64,000 nt of DNA from AV80 sp035536995. Lineage in GTDB: Bacteria > Verrucomicrobiota > Verrucomicrobiia > Chthoniobacterales > UBA10450. Position numbers and translations under genes: made by a program. This document shows, one piece after another, positions 57,515-64,000 of this stretch (position 1 is its first letter; each line of letters starts with the position of its first letter). The notes below the pieces were generated by a model. That model was not told the origin of the DNA. It saw nothing but the letters and a program-made list of their open reading frames with translations, and did not search any database. Where the stretch lies: positions 1 to 64,000 of the forward strand of contig DATLNB010000067.1 in NCBI GenBank assembly GCA_035536995.1, written 5' to 3'.

Positions 57515-59617
57515 TCACTTCCCCAGCTCGTCGGCCAGGGCGCCGGCATCGTAAACCTTGCGCAACGCTTCCGTGATCGCGGCGGAATCGACACTGACGG
57601 CGCGGGCTTGCTTCTCAGTGTAAATGCAGTCGAGCGCGAGTGACTGGATATTGCCGTCGAAAATAATGCCGACAAATTCGTTGTCTTTGTTCACCACCGG
57701 GCTGCCGCTGTTCCCGCCGATGATGTCTGCCGTGGAAACAAAGTTGAACGGCGTGCTCAGGTTCAGCTTCCCTTTGCGGTCGAGCCAGCGTTTCGGCAAA
57801 TCGTAGGGTGGCTGGTTCTTGTGCTCCTCGGCCCGCTGATAGAGCCCGGCCAGGGTGGTGAGCTCGGGGATTTGCGTCCCGTTTTCCTCGTAACCTTTGA
57901 TCGGGCCGTAGGAAAGACGAAGGGTGAACGTCGCGTCTGGATACGTGTTGGTTCCCTGAATCGCGAAACGCGCTTTCGCAATCTCCGCATAAGCCTGTTG
58001 TTTCACCTCGTCCTGCGCTTCCCACGCTTTCCGCGCTTCGCGCGCCGGGCCGTCAACTATCCGGGCGAGCTCGATCATCGGATCGTTGGCTGAAGCGAGG
58101 GCAGCGGCGCCGCCGCTGTAGAGCTGCTTGCGGAACGCGGCGTCGCTCAGCTTGCTCTTGGACAGCTCAGCGGCGCGCGCGGCCGGTGATTTCCCGGCGA
58201 GCACTTTCTGAACGAGGGGGTCAGCGTAACCAAAACGCGACGCCATGTCCGTGAGCGAATCGGCCAGGGTCAATTGCTCCACGTCGGCGTGCACCGGTTC
58301 GCTCGAGAACAGATCAAGCTCGAGCGATTCCTTGTTGCTGTCACGGAACTCAGGGAAACGTTCGCCATTGGGCTTTGCCGCTTCATCGGCCGCGCGGACA
58401 AGGCGCCGCGCGTATTTAAACAACGTGCTGTTGAACCCGCGCGGCGCCCGGTAGGTGGAACCCGAGCGCCCGCGGAACGTTTCGAAGTAATGATAAACCG
58501 GCAGGATCTTAGCGGTGGCTTCCTGCGCCTGTTTGATTCGGTCGTAGGCACCAAGGGTCGATTGGAACTGGGCGTTCCCGCTCAGGGCGTCGCGCAACGT
58601 TTTTTCCCGCTGCTCGATCGCGCCCCAGTCTTCCGGGTCGAGCAGTGAGGCCAGATAGCCGGCGTAACGTTTCCGGTTATTTTCCACGCTGCGGACGTCA
58701 TCCTGGACCCGCCGCGCATTCTCGAAGCTGCGCTGACCGAAGGAATGAAAAAGAACTTCGCGGCGATGATACATGCTGAGGAGGTAAGGCACTTCCGCGT
58801 CGCGGGTTTCGGCCAGCTCGCTCGCGGCCAACTGCCGGTCCGTCCGCCCGGGATGTCCGCTGACGAAGGTCAGCTCGCCATCAGCGGGGCCTTTGGCGTT
58901 CCATTTGAGGAAGTGTTCGATTTTGGCCGGCTTGCCATTTTCGTACGCGCGGAAAATGCAGACATCCAGATCGAAGCGCGGATACTCAAAGTTGTCGGGA
59001 TCGCCACCGTAAAATGCGATCTGTTCCTCCGGCGCAAAGACGAGCCTTACGTCGTCGTAGCGCTTGTAGCGATACAGATTGTAAACTCCGCCCTGGTAAA
59101 GGGTGACGACGTCCGAGCGCAGCCCGGTCTTTTCCTTGCTCTCCTTTTCGATCTGCGCGATCGCGTTCGCCCGCGCCTTGGAGGCGTCTTCCGGTGACAT
59201 TCCTGCCTGGACCGCACCATTCACGCGCGCGGTCACGTCTTCGATGGAATCGAGCACGTTGAGCTCGAGATCGGTCGCTTTGACCTCGTCCTTTTGCGCT
59301 TTGGCGTAGAACCCGTCCCGGACGTAGTTGTTCTTTTCGCTGCTGATCTTCTGGAGAGTGTCGAGGCCGACATGATGGTTCGTTATGACCAGGCCGTTTG
59401 AAGAAACGAACGAGCCGCTTCCGCCCGAATTGAAGCGGACGCTGGATTTCTGAAGATGCTCGAGCCACTGCGGCGTGGGCTCGAATTTGTATCGGTCCTT
59501 GAACTGTTGCAGGGGCGGATTGTTGAAGAGCCACATTCCTTCGTCGGCTCGCGTCGAGGAGAGCGTGGCGGTGGTTGCGACGAGAGCGAACAAAGAACAG
59601 CGAGCAGCAAGGTTCAT
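57515..59617 (-). CDS. S46 family dipeptidyl peptidase, DPP7-like
   Basis: A 700-residue periplasmic serine peptidase that removes dipeptides from polypeptides. Signal peptide at residues 1-24, mature start DEGMWLFNNPP. The His is in VITNHHVG (residues 78-84), and Ser639 lies in GGNSGSPVVN. In the S46 family the residue after FD near 655 sets specificity: here FDG (Gly655) fits DPP7 rather than the acidic-specific DPP11, which has Arg. These enzymes are known from Bacteroidetes and other non-fermenters. A RAYT cassette lies just downstream. Confidence 0.93.
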   Translation of the reverse strand: MNLAARCSLFALVATTATLSSTRADEGMWLFNNPPLQQFKDRYKFEPTPQWLEHLQKSSVRFNSGGSGSFVSSNGLVITNHHVGLDTLQKISSEKNNYVRDGFYAKAQKDEVKATDLELNVLDSIEDVTARVNGAVQAGMSPEDASKARANAIAQIEKESKEKTGLRSDVVTLYQGGVYNLYRYKRYDDVRLVFAPEEQIAFYGGDPDNFEYPRFDLDVCIFRAYENGKPAKIEHFLKWNAKGPADGELTFVSGHPGRTDRQLAASELAETRDAEVPYLLSMYHRREVLFHSFGQRSFENARRVQDDVRSVENNRKRYAGYLASLLDPEDWGAIEQREKTLRDALSGNAQFQSTLGAYDRIKQAQEATAKILPVYHYFETFRGRSGSTYRAPRGFNSTLFKYARRLVRAADEAAKPNGERFPEFRDSNKESLELDLFSSEPVHADVEQLTLADSLTDMASRFGYADPLVQKVLAGKSPAARAAELSKSKLSDAAFRKQLYSGGAAALASANDPMIELARIVDGPAREARKAWEAQDEVKQQAYAEIAKARFAIQGTNTYPDATFTLRLSYGPIKGYEENGTQIPELTTLAGLYQRAEEHKNQPPYDLPKRWLDRKGKLNLSTPFNFVSTADIIGGNSGSPVVNKDNEFVGIIFDGNIQSLALDCIYTEKQARAVSVDSAAITEALRKVYDAGALADELGK

Positions 59618-59733
59618 AGGTCGTGAACCTTAGGGAAGCGCTGACGCACTGCCAGCGATTTCATTGTCGTGCCGATAGGCAAACTCGGGCTGCTTATCGT
59701 TGTCGCGACGTCGTAATCTCAGGCGGCTTCTTG

Positions 59734-59814
59734 TGTAGCGACGGCGCTCTGTCGCCGTAATACGCTTCGTTTGTTTGCCAGGCGTAGTAACGCCGACAAA
59801 GCGGCGTCGCTACA
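59734..59814. repeat. TGTAGCGACGGCGCTCTG repeat pair
   Basis: TGTAGCGACGGCGCTCTGTC at 59734-59759 is inverted at 59790-59814 (GACAAAGCGGCGTCGCTACA). It precedes the S46 gene and directly follows the NlpC/P60-like stop. Only one pair of this sequence is in the window. Confidence 0.75.
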
Positions 59815-59817
59815 GCA

Positions 59818-60342
59818 CTACAGCCCAACCGGATGACGAGCTTCGAAGCCGCGCGGCATGCGTTCGGTCGGCTGCCAGCGAGGCGCCCAGCGGCGCGACG
59901 GATTGTGCGGCGACGTGGTATCGAGGCGAAGTCCCGCGATAACCGCGAAGGTGTGGCCGTTCCGGGCATACACCGTGATCCATTTTCCAGGGCCCCGGGT
60001 GCCGTAATTCCGGAACTCCTTTGAGTTCATCGGAATGCTGACCAGCCCTGCGCCGGCCAACGCGTAGGAAACGGTGCCCGAACAATCGTAACCGGTGTCG
60101 TGAAACTTCTTGTGGCCGCCGCCGAAGCGGTATGGCTTGGTCCGGAGCTGGTTCGCGGCCCAGATGGCGCGCTTGACCGACACTGGCGCGTTAACCGGGG
60201 CGTGGGCAACCCCATTGCGCAACACGGCGTCGTTGCCGGGGACGGTCGGGCCGGATGCAGGGAATTGGCCAACGGAAGCGAATGCCGTCGTGCTGAGCGA
60301 CAGCGCTATGCCCAAAACAGAATTTCGAAGAAGAAGCTTCAC
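59818..60342 (-). CDS. NlpC/P60-like secreted cell-wall hydrolase
   Basis: A 174-residue protein from a GTG at 60342, which gives the signal peptide VKLLLRNSVLGIALSLSTTAFA. The catalytic domain spans about residues 60-145: Cys87 in GYDCSGTVSYAL and His130 in GHTFAV fit NlpC/P60 peptidoglycan endopeptidases. The C-terminal part after about 145 is basic and lacks similarity. Upstream in-frame codons reach 60501 but would enclose the signal. It is unlinked to other wall genes. Confidence 0.75.
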   Translation of the reverse strand: MKLLLRNSVLGIALSLSTTAFASVGQFPASGPTVPGNDAVLRNGVAHAPVNAPVSVKRAIWAANQLRTKPYRFGGGHKKFHDTGYDCSGTVSYALAGAGLVSIPMNSKEFRNYGTRGPGKWITVYARNGHTFAVIAGLRLDTTSPHNPSRRWAPRWQPTERMPRGFEARHPVGL

Positions 60343-60539
60343 AATTATTTCGATAAGGTGCCTGTTGTTTTTCAAAAAGCGGCCGGCCAGACAAGCACAA
60401 TTTTCGTCGCAAACCTTCAAGGATCGGCGGTTTACAATCCGCCGTCTTCTGCGTTGGGGTGGGAAGTTTGCGACCACCGGAGCCCCGGGAACGCGCTTCA
60501 TCGTTCAGGATCCTGGCGAAGTCAATCGCCCCGCGGCCT
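60343..60539. other. Gap of 197 bases with no supported gene
   Basis: The interval contains a GCGGATTGT-type short palindrome near 60428 (GGCGGTTTACAATCCGCC) and otherwise nothing recognisable. It separates the NlpC/P60 gene from the coiled-coil gene, both on the minus strand. Confidence 0.4.
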
Positions 60540-61148
60540 CTACTCTTCCTCGTCCTGAAGCGCCGCGACTTTTTCCTGGGCCCGATTCACTGCCGCTCTA
60601 CCCCCACTGCCCATCGCCAGCAGTTTCTGTTGGCGGCGAAGGTTGATCTCGGCTGATTCGCGCTCGGCCTTTTTCTTCTTCGCGAGCGCAGCCTCGGCTT
60701 CCTGGGTGGCAGTCGCGACCGCGGTCCGGGCAGGTTCCAAATCGCTTTCAACGATTTCGCCGGCTTCGAGGCGACTTTCCGCCGCGGCCAGACTCTGTTT
60801 GGCCTCCTCTACCCGTGCGGCCGCAAGATCCGCTTCCAGCCTGATCACTTTCAGAACCCGATTCTCGGCGTCCACCTTGGCGATGATCCCGGCTTTATAG
60901 AGGCGCTCACCAGACGCGGCACTCTTCTTCGCTTTCTCGAGCGCGATCGTAATCACTGCCGGATCCCCCGGCCCGGCCTGTGGCGCCGCCTTGTCGGGCC
61001 GGGTATAGACGACGTTTCGATTCGGCGCTTCCTGGATCAACAGGGGCGGCTCGATGTCGATCGGCTCGGGATCTTTCGGCAGCTCCTCAGCTGCCTGCAA
61101 CGAGATCGCGGAACCGACCAAAAGAGCAAAGGCCAGGCGGCGCAACAT
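60540..61148 (-). CDS. Secreted coiled-coil protein
   Basis: A 202-residue protein starting MLRRLAFALLVGSAISLQA, a signal peptide. Residues 70-200 are strongly helical with heptad-like Ala, Leu, Glu and Arg (AAESRLEAGEIVESDLEPARTAVATATQEAEAALAKKKKAER). It resembles the helical hairpins of TolC or the adapter proteins, without an obvious barrel or lipoyl domain. The function is unknown. It is divergent from the AI-2E-type transporter gene, 85 bases away. Confidence 0.6.
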   Translation of the reverse strand: MLRRLAFALLVGSAISLQAAEELPKDPEPIDIEPPLLIQEAPNRNVVYTRPDKAAPQAGPGDPAVITIALEKAKKSAASGERLYKAGIIAKVDAENRVLKVIRLEADLAAARVEEAKQSLAAAESRLEAGEIVESDLEPARTAVATATQEAEAALAKKKKAERESAEINLRRQQKLLAMGSGGRAAVNRAQEKVAALQDEEE

Positions 61149-61233
61149 CGAGGAGATTATGCCATGCAACCGGCGCGGACAGAAGCAGAAAGACGAGCGC
61201 GCGAATTCAACCCGAGCCCCGATTCATTCAACG

Positions 61234-62367
61234 ATGTCTCTCGATGATCGCGATAAGATCGCCCTGGCGGTAGAAACGCTGACCGAGGAGAAGCTCGAGG
61301 AGGCGCCCCGGGTTCGGCGTCCGTTTGATATGAGGAGGGTCGCTGTCACGGGCCTCTTTGTCCTCGCGATCTTCTACACGATGTATTTCCTGCGCTCGAT
61401 GCTCCTGCCGCTCGTGCTGGCGCTGCTCTTGAGTTATCTGCTGGTTCCCCTGGTGAGAGCGCTTGGCCTTCTGCGGATCCGCCCAATCATCGGCGCGGCT
61501 ATCGTTCTCCTCGGCCTTGTCGGGTCGATCGGGTGGGGGATTTCATACCTTTCCGAGCCGGCAGCTGGATGGATCGAAAAAGCGCCCTACAGCATTTCTC
61601 AGCTCAAACAAAAGCTGCTTCCGCTCAAAAAACCGATGGAAAAGGTCGCTCAAGCGACGGGCGAACTCGACAAGCTGACTTCTCCCGACCAACCCACGGC
61701 GCCCTCCCAACCCCAGACCGTAGTCGTGAAACACAGCGGCCTTTCCGAGATTTTCCTGACCCAGGGGCCGGAGTTTGTCGCCAGCACCGTCTTGATGTTC
61801 ATCCTGCTCTATTTCCTTCTGGCTTACGACGGGGTGTTCCTGGAAAAAGTTATTAAAATCACACCGAAGCTCGGCGATAAAAAGCGGGCCGTCTCGATCA
61901 TGCGCGATATCGAGGCCCACGTGTCGCGTTACCTTCTGACCATCACAGCGATCAATCTCGGGCTCGGATTGTCCGTCGGGATCACGGTCCACTTTCTCGG
62001 GCTGCGCAATCCCATCATGTGGGGAGCGATGGTCGCGCTGTTGAATTTCGTGCCGTATCTGGGGGCCCTCACCGGCATTATCTGTATGACGCTCGGGGCG
62101 GTCCTCAGTTACGACAGCCTGGGATACGCCATGGTCTTTCCGTCCGCGTACCTGTTGCTCGCGGTCATCGAGGGCAACTTCATCACCCCACTTGTCCTGG
62201 GCCGGTCGCTGACCCTGAACCCGGTTCTGATCCTGATCGCGCTGGCGTTTTGGGGTTGGATGTGGGGGATCTCCGGCATGATCCTGGCGGTCCCGATTCT
62301 TGCGACCTTCAAGATTTTCTGCGAACACATCAAGCCGATGGAGCCCGTTGCGGAGTTTATGAGTTAA
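61234..62367 (+). CDS. AI-2E (TqsA/PerM) family transporter
   Basis: A 377-residue integral membrane protein. The start at 61234 gives MSLDDRDKIALAVETLTEEK, then hydrophobic helices from about residue 37 (VAVTGLFVLAIFYTMYFLRSMLLPLVLALLLSYLLVPLV). The central SAYDGVFLEKV-like loop and RDIEAHVSRYLLTITAINLGLGLSVGITVHFLGLRNPIMWGAMVALLNFVPYLGALTG fit the family. Its substrate is uncertain; not all members move AI-2. The gene overlaps no other; an upstream ATG at 61054 would extend into the divergent gene. Confidence 0.88.
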   Translation: MSLDDRDKIALAVETLTEEKLEEAPRVRRPFDMRRVAVTGLFVLAIFYTMYFLRSMLLPLVLALLLSYLLVPLVRALGLLRIRPIIGAAIVLLGLVGSIGWGISYLSEPAAGWIEKAPYSISQLKQKLLPLKKPMEKVAQATGELDKLTSPDQPTAPSQPQTVVVKHSGLSEIFLTQGPEFVASTVLMFILLYFLLAYDGVFLEKVIKITPKLGDKKRAVSIMRDIEAHVSRYLLTITAINLGLGLSVGITVHFLGLRNPIMWGAMVALLNFVPYLGALTGIICMTLGAVLSYDSLGYAMVFPSAYLLLAVIEGNFITPLVLGRSLTLNPVLILIALAFWGWMWGISGMILAVPILATFKIFCEHIKPMEPVAEFMS

Positions 62368-62765
62368 CGGAAACGGTAGAGGGAGTTGCGATAGATTATT
62401 TGTAGTATTCGTAATCAGTGTGACCGCTGATCCGGGCGGTAAATTGGCTGCCGTCCCTCGGTAATCCCAGCTCTTGGAGCCTAGGAAATAGTCAGAGATC
62501 CTTCGACTCGCGGCGCTTCGCTCAGGATGACAGAGAGAGAGTGCGACAATAGCCCAGCCTTTTAAGGCTGGGAAAAACGTCGGCAATGATTCGAGTCCCG
62601 CAGGGACGGCAGAGGGATCTTTCGTCCCTTGGGGGACTTTCACCAGGAACATTCTAACCCAGTGCATTAAAGCACTGGGCTATTATCGTACCCCGCCGGA
62701 TAATTCGCGACCGTCTGGCGTCGGCCCTGGAGGATTAATCCGGGAGTACGCTACACCGACAGCGC
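62368..62765. other. 398-base gap containing repeats
   Basis: No supported gene lies here. A half copy of the TCATCCTGAG-like repeat is at about 62496-62532 (CCTTCGACTCG ... CTCAGGATGACA). A 137-base element with 10-base terminal inverted repeats lies at 62548-62684. Confidence 0.7.
62548..62684. repeat. MITE-like element with AATAGCCCAG termini
   Basis: The ends AATAGCCCAG (62548-62557) and CTGGGCTATT (62675-62684) are perfect 10-base inverted repeats. Just inside the left end CCAGCCTTTTAAGGCTGG is a palindrome, and at the right end CAGTGCATTAAAGCACTG is a similar but different one. A GTCCCGCAGGGAC hairpin lies in the middle. The 137-base unit has no gene and looks like a non-autonomous mobile sequence. 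Confidence 0.65.
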
Positions 62766-63218
62766 CTAATCCTTGATGTTCAGAAGCGTCTTGATCTCTT
62801 TCAGCGCTTTTTTGCGTGAGCTATCGTAGGCTTGGGCATCGGCTTGCTTGCCGCTGGTGATGTAATCCTTCAGGTCTCCAGCCTCACGTAAGACCAGGTC
62901 CAGCACTTCGATCGTGTTCTCCACGAACTGCTGATCGCTCTTAGTCAGGGTGCCCGCATCGACGAGCTTCGACATCTGGTCCTTCATCCCCTTGGTCACG
63001 TTGATGTAGGTGTTCACGAACGTTGTGGCTTGCTCCTGCTTGTACGCTTTGCCCACGAACGCGTCCGCCAGAGTTCCCACCGCCATGTGGGTCAGCAACA
63101 CGGATTGCCCGGTCGTGTAACCAAGCGTGTTCAGCAGCACCGTGTCGTCGGCCGCGCGGGCGGGGGCCACAGCGAGGACGAATGCGGAGAGAGCGGTGAG
63201 AAGGAGTTTCGAAATCAT
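62766..63218 (-). CDS. Small secreted helical protein of unknown function
   Basis: A 150-residue protein starting MISKLLLTALSAFVLAVAPARA, a signal peptide with an Ala-x-Ala cleavage site. The mature part is helical: DDTVLLNTLGYTTGQSVLLTHMAVGTLADAFVGKAYK, then a ValThr-rich region and the charged end KKALKEIKTLLNIKD. No domain is recognised. It is divergent from the Coa1-like gene, with 102 bases between. Confidence 0.65.
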   Translation of the reverse strand: MISKLLLTALSAFVLAVAPARAADDTVLLNTLGYTTGQSVLLTHMAVGTLADAFVGKAYKQEQATTFVNTYINVTKGMKDQMSKLVDAGTLTKSDQQFVENTIEVLDLVLREAGDLKDYITSGKQADAQAYDSSRKKALKEIKTLLNIKD

Positions 63219-63320
63219 GGGCGCGACGTTAGCTATCGATTTTTCCGAGCACAATCCAAAAGCGCGCGTCGTTCCAAGAAAATGCTCGACGGGCGTGGCG
63301 CCGACAGGAAAGAAAAGTGG

Positions 63321-63770
63321 ATGGAAACAACCCCGCCGCCGCCCCCTGGTTATACAACCACCGCTCCGCCGCCCCAGGGTTGGTGGAGCCGTAATTGGAA
63401 ATGGTTCGTCCCCACCGGTTGTTGTCTTACTCCATTGGTTCTCGGCCTGGCGTTCGGTGCGTTTCTTGTCTTCGTGATTTTCGGAGCGTTGAAGCAAACC
63501 GATGTTTACAAAACCGCGCTGGCGCGCGCGAAATCGAACTCGCAGGTGATTGCAGCGCTCGGCCAGCCGATCGAAGAAGGGTGGTTCCTTTCGGGAAGCA
63601 CGAAAGTCGAGGGAGGTTCTGGGACCGCTAACCTGAGCATCCCGATCTCCGGGCCGAAAGGGAAGGGGACCATCTATGCCGAGGCCACGAAATCAGCCGG
63701 CGAATGGACCTACTCAAAGCTCCAGGTGAAGATCGATAGCAGCGGCGAGACAATCGATCTCGCGCAATAG
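63321..63770 (+). CDS. Coa1/Tim21-like cytochrome oxidase assembly family protein
   Basis: A 149-residue protein with a Pro-rich N terminus (METTPPPPPGYTTTAPPPQGWW), one transmembrane helix at about residues 31-57 (PLVLGLAFGAFLVFVIFGAL), and a beta-rich domain of about 90 residues: ALARAKSNSQVIAALGQPIEEGW, ANLSIPISGPKGKGTIYAEATKSAGEWTYSKLQVKI. The order matches the Coa1 family. The role in oxidase assembly is inferred from eukaryotic relatives; no oxidase genes lie here. Confidence 0.7.
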   Translation: METTPPPPPGYTTTAPPPQGWWSRNWKWFVPTGCCLTPLVLGLAFGAFLVFVIFGALKQTDVYKTALARAKSNSQVIAALGQPIEEGWFLSGSTKVEGGSGTANLSIPISGPKGKGTIYAEATKSAGEWTYSKLQVKIDSSGETIDLAQ

Positions 63771-63845
63771 CTTTCCGGTTCTCGGACACGCGCTGTCGCA
63801 GCGGCGCTCCTCGCTGCTTTTTCGGGATGCCTGGTATCGCAGTCG

Positions 63846-63970
63846 GGCAGGGCGTCTGTGTCAGACGCCGGATCGCTCTCCATCCTCCTCGTGCCGAAAC
63901 TCTGTTTCGTTGAGCGCCTGCCATTACGGCCTCCGCGTCGTAATTGGCGTTTCACAGAAACGCCCTACAA
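63846..63970. repeat. TTGTAGGGCGTCTCTG-family repeat pair (diverged)
   Basis: GGCAGGGCGTCTGTGTCAGA at 63846-63869 is inverted at 63946-63970 (GGCGTTTCACAGAAACGCCC ending TACAA). Same family as 20975-21036 and 28395-28459, but with a longer 76-base spacer. The remaining bases to the window end contain no gene. Confidence 0.7.
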
Positions 63971-64000
63971 TTCCGGCGTGAGCGCCGACATTCACTCTCC

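Overview
The window is a chromosome fragment of a high-GC Gram-negative bacterium. It encodes outer-membrane biogenesis (TamB- and BamA-like proteins), a LpxL-type acyltransferase pair, two L,D-transpeptidases, a bactofilin, YidC/YidD/RnpA, RecF and IspH. The mix of gene families and the very dense inverted repeats between genes resemble soil Verrucomicrobiota (Chthoniobacterales/Spartobacteria-like). That placement is an inference from family content; no rRNA gene is present. No tRNA, CRISPR array, prophage or complete insertion sequence was found.

Layout. 1-3.2 kb: an AsmA/TamB-like protein cut by the left edge, a DUF4230 protein and a transglutaminase-like protein. 3.4-9.8 kb: recF, YqgE/AlgH, alanine dehydrogenase, a small lipoprotein, then the compact rnpA-yidD-yidC-jag operon without a neighbouring rpmH or dnaA. 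10-14.8 kb: a zinc-less MDR oxidoreductase and a CDF transporter read divergently, then a leftward group with a nucleoside phosphorylase-like protein, an anti-sigma-like membrane protein, a DUF1989 protein and a GntA-like YqcI/YcgG protein. 14.9-20.9 kb: a TamB-like/BamA-like outer-membrane assembly pair.

21-33.8 kb is the most distinctive region and is devoted to aromatic amino acids and pterins. It holds a glycosyltransferase, a PLP aromatic amino acid decarboxylase, hppD, hmgA, a Kelch protein, folE, a protein of three fused 6-pyruvoyl-tetrahydropterin-synthase (PTPS) domains, a short-chain reductase and an extended aromatic amino acid hydroxylase, followed by a UbiA-like membrane protein and a methyltransferase. 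FolE, PTPS and the reductase match the three steps of tetrahydrobiopterin-type cofactor synthesis. The hydroxylase would use that cofactor to make tyrosine, and HppD and HmgA would degrade it after transamination. In the triple PTPS only the third domain keeps the full metal-site and Cys signature.

33.7-46.3 kb: a sigma factor with its zinc-finger/DUF4349 partner, L,D-transpeptidase, MscS channel, treZ, a membrane fusion of a TrxR-like flavoprotein with a NosR/CcoG-like Fe-S module, upp, bactofilin and an MFS transporter. 46.5-56.9 kb: tandem acyltransferases, a GT87 glycosyltransferase, a second L,D-transpeptidase, ispH, Ku, YkgJ, YhiN, DUF72, DoxX and dienelactone hydrolase. 56.9-64 kb: a frameshifted REP-associated tyrosine transposase (RAYT) bracketed by two near-identical REPINs, an S46 peptidase, NlpC/P60, an AI-2E transporter, small secreted proteins and a Coa1-like protein.

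Many intergenic spaces carry paired inverted repeats. At least ten sequence families are visible, and some copies supply start or stop codons of adjacent genes.
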